Below, piece after piece: positions 25,668-35,265 of a DNA stretch of 64,000 bases. How positions within the stretch are numbered: the first letter of the stretch is position 1; every line of letters starts with the position of its first letter. The position numbers and the translations under genes are program-made. The stretch comes from Bryobacterales bacterium KBS 96 (lineage in GTDB: Bacteria; Acidobacteriota; Terriglobia; Bryobacterales; Bryobacteraceae). The notes beneath the pieces are model-generated. The model worked only from the letters and a program-made list of their open reading frames with translations, was not told the DNA's origin and searched no databases. The stretch lies in assembly GCA_000381625.1 (NCBI GenBank), contig KB906767.1, positions 1 through 64,000 on the forward strand, given 5' to 3'.

Positions 25668-26800
25668 TGCCCCAGCCTCGTCAAAACGACGTCGAGCGCT
25701 CTATCCGGCTTCGAGATATTTCCACAAAAATCCTTTTTGTCCTTCCAGAGCTGTTGAGCCGTATCCTGCAATTGAAACAGATAATCTTCGGCGCCCTTTG
25801 CCTTGCTGGCCAGTAGAACGTTGGCGCCGTCGATTCTCTGTTGCAGAGGAGGGGCAAGTTTGCCACCGTTCGCCAAGACGCATTCACTCAGATCTCGCAG
25901 AACGCGTTCGAGTAATGCGTGGCTGCGCGCCAGGCGGTCGGCGGTGCTCAATCGTGGCAATGCCGGGTCGATGCCGATTACGGCGTTCGCCAGCGCCAGC
26001 AGTTGCACATTCTCCTTGTCGCGCGGATCGAGATGGATCGCTTGCTGTACTTCACGGCGAGCCGCTAGATAGTCCCCCGAATCGAAATAAGCTTCTCCGA
26101 GGCCGTGATGCGCCTCGACGTATTTCGGATGGTCGCGAGCCAGATCGCGAAAAACTTCAACCGCGTTCGAAGTAGCCCCGTATTGCAGCAGCATAAAGCC
26201 GATCTTCGACTTTTCGTTCGGCTCGTCCGGTGCGTTCGCGTAGAGCTGCATCAACTCGCCCACCAGCTCGTTGCGGCGATCCTGCTTTTGAAGCAAACTC
26301 ACCAACTCCCAACGCGCCGCGCGGCGTGCGCTTATGTTCGATTGGGGCCAGTAACCATATACGGCGCGCTGATAATAATCGATGGCTTGATTCGTCTCCT
26401 TCCGCTTCGCGGCGACGCGCGCCAGCATGAGATTGATGACGCCGTTTGTAGGATTGCCCTCGAGCAGCTCCTGGAGATGCGATTCTGCCTCGTCGAGCCG
26501 TCCCGAGTCCACCAGCGCGATTGCCAGCGAAAGGCCATAGTCGGAATCGTCGGGGAGAAAAAGAAGAGCCTTGCGGTATTCCTCGATCGCTTGCTGCAAA
26601 TCGCCGGCGCGGAGCGCTGCCTGGCCAAGATCGTAGTGTGCCCGGCCTCTCGACTCCTTCTGATTCTTGTAAGCCGAGGAGAGAAACCCCGTAAATGTGA
26701 AGGACAGAATGAGAATTAACGTGACGAGAATGGTCGATCGCAGATTGCTGCTGACCGTCAGTGTCGCGAGAAGCCTCAAGAAATTAGGATACTTCGCCAT
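25664..26800 (-). CDS. membrane-anchored TPR protein
   Basis: About 378 residues from the ATG at 26800 ([11 protein letters not shown]); an ATG at 26836 in the same frame is possible. One membrane segment ([17 protein letters not shown]) is followed by at least six TPR-like units ([40 protein letters not shown]). It overlaps clcA by 4 bp (ATGA), so it is translated with the transporter. A scaffolding role is plausible but unproved. Confidence 0.75.
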   Translation of the reverse strand: MAKYPNFLRLLATLTVSSNLRSTILVTLILILSFTFTGFLSSAYKNQKESRGRAHYDLGQAALRAGDLQQAIEEYRKALLFLPDDSDYGLSLAIALVDSGRLDEAESHLQELLEGNPTNGVINLMLARVAAKRKETNQAIDYYQRAVYGYWPQSNISARRAARWELVSLLQKQDRRNELVGELMQLYANAPDEPNEKSKIGFMLLQYGATSNAVEVFRDLARDHPKYVEAHHGLGEAYFDSGDYLAARREVQQAIHLDPRDKENVQLLALANAVIGIDPALPRLSTADRLARSHALLERVLRDLSECVLANGGKLAPPLQQRIDGANVLLASKAKGAEDYLFQLQDTAQQLWKDKKDFCGNISKPDRALDVVLTRLGQ

Positions 26801-26880
26801 GCCTTTGCGCTTTGATCGGCAATGAAAAGCCGCCATTGGCCGTGGTTTTGAGGTTCGAGCGCTTCTGTATCCTGAAACAA

Positions 26881-28104
26881 GTGACTTTCCCTCCCATCAA
26901 TCAACAGGTTAGCTATTTAAAGAAGGGTCTGGCCGAACTCATCCGCGAGGAAGATTTGCGCGAGCGTCTGGCGCAGTCCGCCAAAGAGGGGCGTCCACTG
27001 CGGGTGAAGGCAGGCTTCGACCCAACCGCTCCCGATCTGCACCTCGGGCACACGGTCTTGATTCGCAAGCTGAAACATTTTCAGGACATGGGCCATGAAG
27101 TTATCTTTCTGATTGGCGACATGACAGGATTGATCGGTGACCCGTCCGGACGGAACGCCACGCGTCCGCCGATGACGCGCGCGGAAATCGAACAGAACGC
27201 CGAAACCTACAAACAGCAGGTGTTCAAGATCCTCGATCCTCAAAAGACGCAGGTTGCTTTTAACAGCGCCTGGCTGGAACCGATGAAGTTCGAGGATCTG
27301 ATCCGGCTGTGCTCGAAATACACCGTAGCCCGTTTGCTGGAGCGTGACTATTTCTCGAAGCGCTACAAGGAAGGCGTTCCTATTTCAGTTCATGAGCTGC
27401 TGTATCCGCTGGCGCAGGGCTATGATTCCGTCGCGTTGAAGTGCGATGTGGAAATGGGCGGCACGGACCAAAAGTTCAATCTGATGGTGGGCCGGGAGTT
27501 ACAGCGCGATTACGGGCAGCAGCCACAAGTTGTCGCGATGGTTCCGATTCTTGAAGGATTGGACGGCATTGAAAAGATGTCGAAATCGAAGGGCAACTAC
27601 ATCGGCATTGAAGAATCGCCCAAAGTCATGTTCCGAAAGGTTATGCAGATCGGTGACGAATTGATGTACCGGTATTACGAGCTGCTGACCGACATGCCGG
27701 AGAGCGAGATCACCTTGCTTCGTCAGGCCGTAACGGCGGGTCAACAAGACCCGATGAACGTGAAGATGGATCTTGCACGGCGCATCGTCGCGGATTTTCA
27801 TTCACCCGCGGACGCGGAGGCCGCCTTCGAAGCGTTTAACCGTGAGGTGCGTCAAGGGATGGAGCCTGCCGATATCGAAACCGTGGACCTCCCCGGCGAA
27901 GCCAAAACGGACAAGGGCATTCGGGTTGACAAGCTAGTGGCAAAGGTCGGTTTGGTCGCGAGCGTCAGCGAAGCCGCGCGCAAGCTGAAAGAAGGCGCCG
28001 TGGAAGTGAACGGTGAGCGAGTCACTGAACTTATTTTGACGGCGACGCCGGGCGTTCTGGTGATTCGGGTTGGGAAGAAGTGGAAGCGCGTGAGAGTGGC
28101 TTAG
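26881..28104 (+). CDS. tyrS: tyrosyl-tRNA synthetase
   Basis: A class I synthetase charging tRNA-Tyr. The HIGH motif is HLGH (in [12 protein letters not shown]) and the KMSKS motif is KMSKSKGN. The tyrosine-pocket segment GGTDQKFN is present, and an S4 RNA-binding domain forms the C-terminus ([20 protein letters not shown]). The open frame starts at 26812, almost against the divergent TPR gene. GTG at 26881 ([16 protein letters not shown]) fits the usual family start and leaves room for promoters. Neither start has a clear ribosome site. A small hairpin (TTTCGTA/TACGAAA) follows the stop at 28112-28127. Confidence 0.95.
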   Translation: MTFPPINQQVSYLKKGLAELIREEDLRERLAQSAKEGRPLRVKAGFDPTAPDLHLGHTVLIRKLKHFQDMGHEVIFLIGDMTGLIGDPSGRNATRPPMTRAEIEQNAETYKQQVFKILDPQKTQVAFNSAWLEPMKFEDLIRLCSKYTVARLLERDYFSKRYKEGVPISVHELLYPLAQGYDSVALKCDVEMGGTDQKFNLMVGRELQRDYGQQPQVVAMVPILEGLDGIEKMSKSKGNYIGIEESPKVMFRKVMQIGDELMYRYYELLTDMPESEITLLRQAVTAGQQDPMNVKMDLARRIVADFHSPADAEAAFEAFNREVRQGMEPADIETVDLPGEAKTDKGIRVDKLVAKVGLVASVSEAARKLKEGAVEVNGERVTELILTATPGVLVIRVGKKWKRVRVA

Positions 28105-28294
28105 TACAGCGTTTCGTAGATACGAAAATATTGCAGCAGGACACTCCCCGCGCGGTGGTGGCTCAGACTGAGCTGCGCGCGCCAGTAAGCGGCTTGAGCG
28201 GCTTTTCGATACGCTACTGTGTTTGCGAACAGCCGTACTTAGCCGTCGGGTCAGCATATCAAGGACCGACATGCGCTTGTGCTAGTCTACTGGC

Positions 28295-28475
28295 TACCGA
28301 CGGTCTCCTGGCCCCCGGCCGGGAGTGAAAAGGGAACCTGGTGAAATTCCGGGACTGCCCCGCAGCGGTAAACAGGAACGACCGCCGTTATTGAGCACTG
28401 ATCCATGAAGGATTGGGAAGCCACGGCCAGTAGGAAACCAGCATTGTGCCTGTGAGTCCGAAGACCTGCCGGCGG
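28295..28475 (+). promoter_or_regulatory. cobalamin (B12) riboswitch
   Basis: The core elements of the cobalamin riboswitch are readable in order: GGGAACCTGGTGAAATTCC, GGGACTGCCCCGCAGCGGTAA, then AGGAAACCAGCATTGTGCC and the closing GAGTCCGAAGACCTGCC. It lies between tyrS and metE and is followed by a hairpin that looks like its terminator. Shutting off B12-independent methionine synthase when B12 is present is the classical use of this riboswitch. The 28105-28294 stretch before it holds no gene. Confidence 0.95.
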
Positions 28476-28476
28476 A

Positions 28477-28505
28477 CCGCGCCCGGAAAGAGCGCGGTTG
28501 TTTGA
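28477..28505 (+). terminator. riboswitch expression-platform terminator
   Basis: CCGCGC (28477-28482) pairs with GCGCGG (28492-28497) around a 9-nt loop and is followed by TTGTTT. It directly follows the riboswitch aptamer, so B12 binding probably favours premature termination before metE. Confidence 0.65.
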
Positions 28506-28635
28506 GAGTCCTCGAGGGAAGGGACATCCGGTGCATGCAGCAGAGCCTTTCATCGCCCGCCGCTAACGGCAAGCTTCTGATCATCGTCATCCCCTTACTC
28601 CGGCCTCAATCTGACTCGAGAGGAGAAAAGGAACA

Positions 28636-30939
28636 TTGGCGACACCAATCAACCTCGGCTTTGCCCGCATCGGAGCAAAACGCGAGCTAAAGAAAGCGAT
28701 AGAGTCCTATTGGTCGCTAAAGACGACCGCGGAGCAGTTGTTATCGACTGCTCGTGACATACGGAAGCGGCATTGGTCCTGGCAGTCCGAAGCAGGCATC
28801 CCGGAGCCGCCTTCGGGTGATTTCTCGCTTTACGATCACGTACTCGACACGGCATGGATGTTCGATGCGGTTCCATCCCGGTTCCGCGATCTGAACTTGA
28901 GCGGCGATCTCGACCTTTATTTCGCCATGGCGCGCGGCGTTGCCGGGCAGACCGCAACACAGGCGCTGGAAATGACGAAGTGGTTCGATACGAATTACCA
29001 CTATCTGGTTCCGGAATTCACAGGCGCTGAAAATTTCCGCCTCGGGCGGAACCCGCAGGTCGAAGCGTATCGCGAAGCAACGGCACTTGGCCTTACAGCG
29101 CGTCCGGTGATCCTCGGTCCGGTATCGTTTTTGCTCTTGGGTAAAGCAAGGCAGACCCATGCCGACAGGGCGGCTTTGCTCGATCGCTTGCTTCCCGCTT
29201 ACGAGGAACTGCTGCGCAGTCTCGCAGCCGAAGGCGCGGTGGCCGTGCAAATCGACGAACCAGTGCTTGCAACCGATCTGGACGATGCCGCGCGAGCTTT
29301 GTTGACGAAAGCGTTTACCCGTATCTCGAAAGCCGCTCCGCTCAAGATATTGCTCGCTACGTACTTTGGACCGCTTCGCGATAACCTCGAACATGCTTTG
29401 CACCTTCCGGTTCACGCGTTACACCTCGATCTCGTGCGCGGGCTGGAGCAATTCGACGACGCGCTGCAACTCGCGCCAAAAAGTCTGACGCTGTCGCTCG
29501 GCCTGATAGATGGCAGAAATATCTGGAAAGCCGATCTCACGCGTGCTTTGGAGCTGGCCGAAAGGGCGGCTGACCGCTTGTCTGGCGACCGCCTCATGGT
29601 TGGACCCTCTTGCTCGCTGCTGCATGTTCCTATCGACCTCTCGAACGAGTCCGCGCTGCCTCCCGATATCAAGGACTGGTTGTCATTCGGACGTCAGAAG
29701 CTGGCGGAAGTCGTCACCATCACGCGCGCTCTCAATGAAGGGCGCTCCGCTATACGCGCGGAGTTGGACGCCAACCGCGATTCGTTAGAGAAGCGGCGCC
29801 GTTCGGAGTTAGTTCACAATGCCGGCGTCGGTACACGCCTGCGCGCGATCCGGAACACAGACTTCGCTCGCACGAAAACCTTTGATGAGAGAAAGCCATT
29901 GCAACAAGCCGCGCTTGGTCTTTCGCTATTGCCTACAACGACCATCGGCTCCTTTCCCCAAACCGAAGAACTGCGCCGCGAGCGCGCGCGCATGCGAAAG
30001 AACGAGATCACGGCCGAAGAATACGAGGGCTTCATCCACCAGGAGATCACCCATGCTATCCGCGAACAGGAGAAATTGGGACTCGACATTTTAGTTCATG
30101 GCGAAGCGGAACGCAACGACATGGTCGAGTATTTTGGCGAGCTGCTGAATGGCTTCGCGTTCACCGAGAACGGATGGGTGCAGAGTTACGGTTCGCGGTG
30201 CGTAAAGCCGCCCATCATCTACGGCGACGTCACCAGGCGAGGCACTATGACAGTTCGGTGGTGGCAGTTCGCCCAAAGCCTGACCGCTCTTCCTGTCAAA
30301 GGCATGCTCACTGGTCCCGTGACCGTCCTTCAATGGTCCTTCGCGCGCGACGACCAGCCTCGCCGCGACACTTGCTTCCAACTGGCGCTGGCGATTCGCG
30401 ACGAAATACTCGATCTCGAAACGGCTGGTTGCAAAGCGATTCAACTCGACGAGCCGGCGCTTCGGGAAGGACTGCCGCTGCGTAAAACCGACGGACCGGA
30501 GTATCTCCGCTGGGCCGTCGACGCGTTTCGTCTGGCGACCGCCGGCGTTCGGGATGCAACACAGATCCACACCCACATGTGCTATGCCGAATTTAACGAC
30601 ATCGTGGAGTCCATTGCCGCCATGGATGCGGATGTGATCTCGCTCGAAAGCGCGCGCTCGCAGATGGAGTTGCTGGAAGCGTTTGCCGGCGATCGATATC
30701 GGAACGACCTGGGGCCGGGCGTCTATGATATCCATTCTCCGCGTGTCCCCTCTTCCGAAGAAATGCTGGGGCTTCTTAAAAAGGCGCTCGCAGTCATACC
30801 CGCCGAACGCCTGTGGGTCAACCCCGATTGTGGGCTTAAGACTCGCGCGTGGCAGGAAGTAACGCCGGCCCTTCAGCATCTGGTGACGGCGGCACGGTCA
30901 TTGCGTCAGATCCTTTCGGGAAAAGCAGGACGGATATGA
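28636..30939 (+). CDS. metE: cobalamin-independent methionine synthase
   Basis: A 767-residue MetE that transfers a methyl group from methyltetrahydropteroyl-glutamate to homocysteine without B12. The start TTG at 28636 has AGGAG upstream. The N-terminal half begins NLGFARIGAKRELKKAIESYW. The C-terminal half shows the substrate loop HGEAERNDMVEYFGE (near 490), the zinc ligands in THMCYAEFND (His and Cys near 646-648), Glu in SLESARSQ, and Cys in NPDCGLKTR (near 731). Controlled by the riboswitch upstream. The stop overlaps the next start (ATGA). Confidence 0.97.
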   Translation: MATPINLGFARIGAKRELKKAIESYWSLKTTAEQLLSTARDIRKRHWSWQSEAGIPEPPSGDFSLYDHVLDTAWMFDAVPSRFRDLNLSGDLDLYFAMARGVAGQTATQALEMTKWFDTNYHYLVPEFTGAENFRLGRNPQVEAYREATALGLTARPVILGPVSFLLLGKARQTHADRAALLDRLLPAYEELLRSLAAEGAVAVQIDEPVLATDLDDAARALLTKAFTRISKAAPLKILLATYFGPLRDNLEHALHLPVHALHLDLVRGLEQFDDALQLAPKSLTLSLGLIDGRNIWKADLTRALELAERAADRLSGDRLMVGPSCSLLHVPIDLSNESALPPDIKDWLSFGRQKLAEVVTITRALNEGRSAIRAELDANRDSLEKRRRSELVHNAGVGTRLRAIRNTDFARTKTFDERKPLQQAALGLSLLPTTTIGSFPQTEELRRERARMRKNEITAEEYEGFIHQEITHAIREQEKLGLDILVHGEAERNDMVEYFGELLNGFAFTENGWVQSYGSRCVKPPIIYGDVTRRGTMTVRWWQFAQSLTALPVKGMLTGPVTVLQWSFARDDQPRRDTCFQLALAIRDEILDLETAGCKAIQLDEPALREGLPLRKTDGPEYLRWAVDAFRLATAGVRDATQIHTHMCYAEFNDIVESIAAMDADVISLESARSQMELLEAFAGDRYRNDLGPGVYDIHSPRVPSSEEMLGLLKKALAVIPAERLWVNPDCGLKTRAWQEVTPALQHLVTAARSLRQILSGKAGRI

Positions 30940-31904
30940 GCAACATTGGACTGTTCGGCGCTGCCGGCGCAATCGGAAAGAGCATCGCCGCGGCTCTCCG
31001 GGTCGAGTCCCGGCCGTATCGTGTCGTGGGGCGTTCGCGAGCGGGACTCGAACAAGCCTTCGGCGGCGATCCTCTAGCCGAAATTGCGACTTGGAATCCG
31101 GATGATCCCGCATCCGTGCGCGCGGCGGCGCATGGCGTGGACACACTCGTTTACCTGGTGGGCGTCCCGTACAACCATTTCGAACTGCATCCACAACTGA
31201 TCCGCAAAACGCTTGCCGGCGCAATCGATGAGGGCGTGAAGCGGCTGATCCTGATCGGCGCCGTATATCCGTTCGGGCGCGCGCAAACGGCGCGCGTGAG
31301 CGAAGATCATCCGCGCGAGCCGCACACGTTCAAGGGCCGGATGCGGAAAGAGCAGGAGGATCTGGTGATGGAAGCCGGAAGGAGCGGAAAGATTCAGACG
31401 ACGATTCTGCGGCTGCCCGACTTTTATGGGCCTGGCGTGGAAAATAGTTTCCTGTTTCGGGTGTTTAAAGCCGCGGTGACCGGCGGAACCGCCGATTTGA
31501 TTGGCCCGATTGATACTCCGCACGAGTTCGTGTTTGTTCCCGATGTGGGACGTGTCCTGCTGCGGTTGGCCGAATCCGATGGCGCGTTCGACCGGAGCTG
31601 GAATTTGGGGGGAGCCGGGACAATCACGCAGCGCGATTTTGCCGAACGTGTGTTTCGTGCTGCCGGACGCAAGCCGAAACTGCGCGTAGCGGGCAAAAAC
31701 ATGCTGCGCTTAATGGGCCTGTTCAATCCATTTATGCGAGAACTGGTTGAAATGAACTACCTGTTCAGCGATCCCATCATTATCGACGATTCCGCGCTTA
31801 CGGCCTTTCTGGGCGGTATCGTCAAAACATCTTACAATGAGGGCATTCGGCGCACGCTGCAAGAGATGCCGCAACGAATGCCTCAGGCGCGCAGCACATC
31901 GTAA
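30936..31904 (+). CDS. NAD(P)-binding epimerase/dehydratase-like SDR protein
   Basis: 322 residues. The ATG at 30936 overlaps the metE stop (ATGA); the open frame reaches further upstream, but homology begins here. The Rossmann motif is GLFGAAGAIGKSIAAAL, a variant of GxxGxxG. Later SDR features include LILIGAVYPFG and LRLPDFYGPGVENSFL. The extended (atypical) SDR fold fits an epimerase or NAD(P)H-dependent reductase. The substrate is unknown. Coupling to metE puts it under the B12 riboswitch, which hints at a role in methionine or one-carbon metabolism, or at chance operon extension. Confidence 0.8.
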   Translation: MSNIGLFGAAGAIGKSIAAALRVESRPYRVVGRSRAGLEQAFGGDPLAEIATWNPDDPASVRAAAHGVDTLVYLVGVPYNHFELHPQLIRKTLAGAIDEGVKRLILIGAVYPFGRAQTARVSEDHPREPHTFKGRMRKEQEDLVMEAGRSGKIQTTILRLPDFYGPGVENSFLFRVFKAAVTGGTADLIGPIDTPHEFVFVPDVGRVLLRLAESDGAFDRSWNLGGAGTITQRDFAERVFRAAGRKPKLRVAGKNMLRLMGLFNPFMRELVEMNYLFSDPIIIDDSALTAFLGGIVKTSYNEGIRRTLQEMPQRMPQARSTS

Positions 31905-31942
31905 TGCCCGCGCCTGGCCCCGGCCACTTTTGAGGGAGCGTA

Positions 31943-32500
31943 CTATGCTTTCCTGACCAATTCGACCTCGAGCGTGATATCGACGTCGTTGCCGACCATA
32001 AATCCGCCGTTGTCGAGTGGCATGTTAAAATTCAGATCGAACTGTCGCCGATCGATTTTTCCCGTTGCTGTCGCGCCGATCCGCTGGTGCCCCCAGGGGT
32101 CCTTCACCTCCTCCGTCGTCTCGACCGAGAGAGTAACAGGCTTTGTTACGCCGCGAATCGTTAAATCTCCATTCACCTGAAATTCATGTCCGCCTTTGTG
32201 CTCGACTTTATTCGAGTGAAAGGTCATCACTGGATGTTTTTCCACATGGAAGAAATCCTCGCTCCGCAGATGCGCGTCGCGCTTTTCGTCGTTTGTGTTC
32301 ACGCTGGTGACATCGATATCCGCAATGACACTCGAATGTTCCGGATTGGAAGGATCGGCCGTTACGGTTCCGGATATCTTGGCGAATGCCCCGCGCACAT
32401 TCGAAATCATCATGTGCCGGATTTTGAATTGAGCGCTCGAGTGCGCAGCGTCGATTTCGTAGGTTACGGCAGGGCCTGTAGTGGATGCTGTACTGCTCAT
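31943..32500 (-). CDS. YceI-family protein
   Basis: A 185-residue YceI-like lipocalin-fold protein. Typical segments are YEIDAAHSSAQFKIRH at the start, HLRSEDFFHVEKHP, and GDLTIRGVTKPVTL. Family members bind isoprenoid-like molecules in a beta-barrel. No signal peptide is seen, so this one is probably cytoplasmic. It is divergent from the HxlR regulator, with a likely shared operator between them. Confidence 0.93.
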   Translation of the reverse strand: MSSTASTTGPAVTYEIDAAHSSAQFKIRHMMISNVRGAFAKISGTVTADPSNPEHSSVIADIDVTSVNTNDEKRDAHLRSEDFFHVEKHPVMTFHSNKVEHKGGHEFQVNGDLTIRGVTKPVTLSVETTEEVKDPWGHQRIGATATGKIDRRQFDLNFNMPLDNGGFMVGNDVDITLEVELVRKA

Positions 32501-32534
32501 TGAATCGGAATCTCCTCTCGCTTGTTTAGCACTA

Positions 32535-32549
32535 TACTTACTTTAAGTA
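32535..32549. promoter_or_regulatory. candidate HxlR operator (TACTTA-CTT-TAAGTA)
   Basis: A perfect 6-3-6 inverted repeat in the 88-bp divergent gap between yceI and the HxlR gene. It resembles the TACT...AGTA boxes bound by HxlR/DUF24 regulators such as YodB. A related half (AAGTAGGCACTT) lies at about 32567-32578. It probably controls both genes. Confidence 0.5.
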
Positions 32550-32588
32550 GTTAATTCTCCTCAGTAAAGTAGGCACTTAAAAGTAACC

Positions 32589-32990
32589 ATGGACCTTCAA
32601 GAGCCAATCCTCCATTCGAATACTGTCGAGAGCTGCCCGATGCAGAAATTGCTAAGCATACTGGCCGGCCCGTGGACGTTCTATATCCTGCATGTGCTCC
32701 GGACAGAGGGGCCAACCCGCTTCGGCGCCCTCCGCAGACGCATCCCTGGCATTTCGTCGAAGGTCTTGACGGAACGGCTGCGGCTTCTGGAGCAGGAGAA
32801 ATTCATCTATCGCCACTATGAGCCGACAGTGCCGCCAAAAGTTACATACGGACCGGCTGAACGGTTCGATGAGCTGGGCCCAATCCTTTGTACGCTGGCC
32901 CGATTGGCGGAGGTTTGGTACGGCGGACAGGCTCCCAAAATAAAAGCGCGGGAGGCCAGTTCCGAAGCGGCTAATCGTCAACTCCAGTAG
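32589..32990 (+). CDS. HxlR-family transcriptional regulator
   Basis: A 133-residue winged-helix regulator. HxlR features are an N-terminal Cys (ESCPMQKLLSILAGPWTF), the recognition region FGALRRRIPGISSKVLTERL and the wing (PPKVTYGPAERFDELGPIL). The single Cys near the N-terminus is the redox sensor in some family members; a sensing role here is inferred. It lies divergent from yceI and 9 bp before a cupin gene. Confidence 0.92.
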   Translation: MDLQEPILHSNTVESCPMQKLLSILAGPWTFYILHVLRTEGPTRFGALRRRIPGISSKVLTERLRLLEQEKFIYRHYEPTVPPKVTYGPAERFDELGPILCTLARLAEVWYGGQAPKIKAREASSEAANRQLQ

Positions 32991-32999
32991 AGGAAGCAC

Positions 33000-33452
33000 A
33001 TGGATTGGAAAGAACACGGAGTGAAAATTGTCCGCGCGGGCGAATTGGACCCGAATACGCCGCAAACGGCGGGAATGTCCCGCGCCGCGGCAATCACTCA
33101 CGCACGTACCGGCGCCAGCCGGCTATGGGCCGGAACGGTTATCGTTCAGCCGGACGCAAAAACCGGGCCTCATCATCATGGCGAATTGGAAACCGTGCTC
33201 TATGTCGTGCGGGGAAGAGCCCGAATGCGCTGGGGAGAGCGTCTCGAGTTCAGCGATGAAGCCGGACCCGGCGATTTCATTTACGTTCCGCCCTATGTGC
33301 CGCATCAGGAAATCAACGCAAGTCCGAATGAGGCGTGTGAAGCCGTCGTTGTCCGCAGCGGACAGGATCCGATAGTGGTCAATTTGAATCTGAAGACGCC
33401 GGAACCCGCCGGCTCCGGTAAGCCCGGCGCGCCGTTCCATCCGGACAAGTAG
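33000..33452 (+). CDS. cupin-domain protein
   Basis: A 150-residue single cupin. Metal-site motif 1 is HHHGELETVLYVVRG and motif 2 is GDFIYVPPYVPHQEIN, giving three His/Glu ligands plus the later His. The rest has no added domain. It follows the HxlR gene by 9 bp and is probably co-transcribed with it. Substrate unknown; small-molecule binding or oxidation is typical. Confidence 0.85.
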   Translation: MDWKEHGVKIVRAGELDPNTPQTAGMSRAAAITHARTGASRLWAGTVIVQPDAKTGPHHHGELETVLYVVRGRARMRWGERLEFSDEAGPGDFIYVPPYVPHQEINASPNEACEAVVVRSGQDPIVVNLNLKTPEPAGSGKPGAPFHPDK

Positions 33453-33462
33453 CTCCGGCGCT

Positions 33463-34695
33463 TTACCCTTTGCTCTTCGCGGAGCCCCAGTCCCCTGCCG
33501 TCAGTGCGCGAGTTTGGGTGTCGATTGGGGAGAGAGGTTCGATGTCGCGCGAGACCGACCCTTGCAGGTCGCGAAATTTCCGCGCCGATACGAATACTCG
33601 ATTTTCCAGGTTCCAGACAGCGCTATTGTACGCTTCCACCGCGCTGTTCAGCTCCTTGCCCATTGTGGACATACCACCGTGAATCTGGACGATCCGTTCG
33701 TAGAGTTCCTTTCCCAAATCGCGAATGCGCTCGGCGTTTTCGGTGAACTCGCGTTCACGCCAGCCATGCGCGACAGCGTAGAGCAGGGCAATCAGAGTAG
33801 TCGGGGTGGCCAGCAGCACGCGCTTTTCGACGCTGTAGTTCAGCAATTCTCCATCTTTCAGCAGGGCTGCGCTGTAGAGTGATTCGAGCGGGAGAAAAGC
33901 AATGACGAAGTCGGGCGACCCCGGCAATCGCTCCCAGTACGCCTTCTCGCTCAACGCTTTTACGTGCGTTCTCACCTGACGCGCGTGGTCCGCCAGGGAT
34001 TGTTCACGCTCCGCGTCGTCCTGGCACTCAGTGGCGCGGAGATAGGCATCCAGCGAGACCTTGGCATCGACAACGATGTCGCGCCCATTGGGTAAATGCA
34101 CGATCATGTCCGGCCGGAGATTGCGCTCGCCAAAGAGTGTCTGCTGTTCGTCGAAATCGCAGTAGGCAAGCATTCCGGCCATCTCGACGGCGCGGCGGAG
34201 CTGGAGTTCACCCCAGCGGCCGCGCTGGTGCGGAGTACGCAGCGCAGTTTTGAGCTGGTCGGCGGCATCGCGCAACTGCATCTCCGATTGCATCAGATTC
34301 TGAATCTGCTGCGAGAGGCTTCCGTAAGCCTCGGCCCGTGAGGTTTCGAGTTGCTGCACATTCTGATCGAAGCGCAGCAGGGTATCACGTACCGGCGCAA
34401 CGACGCCTTCCATCTGTTCGCGCGACCGATCGAGAAACATCTGGCTATTGCTCTGCAGTGCCTCGGAAGCAAGGGCTCGAAAACTTTGTTCCAGCTTCTG
34501 CTGGGCATCATGCAGCAACTGAACACGCTCCTCGGCGGCCTTGCGCTCCGCTTCCGCGGTCCCGGTCAGTTTTGCGCACTGAATCTGCGAATCCTGGGCG
34601 ACACGCCGCCAGCGCTCTGCTTGTTGCCACTGCCACACGGCAACTGCCAGCAAGACCAGCAGCCCCGCCAAACATACCAACGCCAGAACGGTCAC
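33463..34695 (-). CDS. rmuC: DNA recombination protein RmuC
   Basis: 410 residues. One N-terminal membrane segment (LALVCLAGLLVLLAVAVW) is followed by a long coiled coil (40-150) and the RmuC nuclease-like domain (RGRWGELQLRRAVEMAGM, RPDMIVHLPNGRDIVVDAKV). RmuC is linked to limiting DNA inversions and rearrangements. The coiled coil plus PD-(D/E)xK-like core (IVVDAKV) is family standard. It overlaps the upstream YkgJ-type gene by 4 bp. Confidence 0.95.
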   Translation of the reverse strand: MTVLALVCLAGLLVLLAVAVWQWQQAERWRRVAQDSQIQCAKLTGTAEAERKAAEERVQLLHDAQQKLEQSFRALASEALQSNSQMFLDRSREQMEGVVAPVRDTLLRFDQNVQQLETSRAEAYGSLSQQIQNLMQSEMQLRDAADQLKTALRTPHQRGRWGELQLRRAVEMAGMLAYCDFDEQQTLFGERNLRPDMIVHLPNGRDIVVDAKVSLDAYLRATECQDDAEREQSLADHARQVRTHVKALSEKAYWERLPGSPDFVIAFLPLESLYSAALLKDGELLNYSVEKRVLLATPTTLIALLYAVAHGWREREFTENAERIRDLGKELYERIVQIHGGMSTMGKELNSAVEAYNSAVWNLENRVFVSARKFRDLQGSVSRDIEPLSPIDTQTRALTAGDWGSAKSKG

Positions 34696-35219
34696 TTCTT
34701 AAATCCAGTCTCCTGCTTGAACGTTTCCAGCGTGTTGAAAACAATCGGGCAATAGACCGCGCGATCCGGCATGTGCCACATACGGCTTAATAGCGACCCG
34801 TTGCCCTTCACCAGGTGCGGAAAATGCTGGCATGTCTCCGGCCGGCCCTCATATACGGAGCACAGCATTCCGTCCAGGAAAATACATCCGTCTTGGGTCC
34901 GGCGAAGAATCACTCCCTCTTCCTTCGATTGTTCGGTATAGTCGCGAAGAAACTGTTGTGGTTTCACTCCAAGGAAGCGCGCCAGACGTTCGACGTCACG
35001 TTGATTTAGCTGAGTGGTCGCGACACGACAGCAATTCGCGCAGGACGTGCAGTCGATACGATCTTCCGTTGCTTGCGCAATTGCCTTAAATCGCCGCTCG
35101 ACAAAATTGTGCCGTTTCAGCCAGGTACGGAAACGCAGATTTTCATCGCGTTGCTTTTCCCCCATTCGCTGGATCTGCACAAGATCTGTTACCACGCTTT
35201 CAGTATCGCAGCTAAACAA
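34692..35219 (-). CDS. YkgJ-family cysteine-cluster protein
   Basis: A 175-residue protein with the YkgJ pattern: CTSCANCCRVATTQL, then GCIFLDGMLCSVYEGRPETC, and later YCPIVF. The Cys set is likely to bind zinc or an Fe-S cluster. The N-terminal third is charged. Function unknown. It is the first gene of a two-gene unit with rmuC. Confidence 0.85.
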   Translation of the reverse strand: MFSCDTESVVTDLVQIQRMGEKQRDENLRFRTWLKRHNFVERRFKAIAQATEDRIDCTSCANCCRVATTQLNQRDVERLARFLGVKPQQFLRDYTEQSKEEGVILRRTQDGCIFLDGMLCSVYEGRPETCQHFPHLVKGNGSLLSRMWHMPDRAVYCPIVFNTLETFKQETGFKK

Positions 35220-35265
35220 ATGTGGAACTGTATGTTCGTGGCCTGGGCGAGCCGATAATCAAAGA

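Noticed and set aside
28112-28127. hairpin TTTCGTA/TACGAAA as tyrS terminator
   Set aside because: Loop is only 2 nt and the following tract (ATATT) is short, so I mention it only within tyrS.
35014-35265. N-terminal extension of the hypothetical protein at 35266
   Set aside because: It overlaps the divergent YkgJ-type gene on the other strand; GTG at 35266 avoids this.
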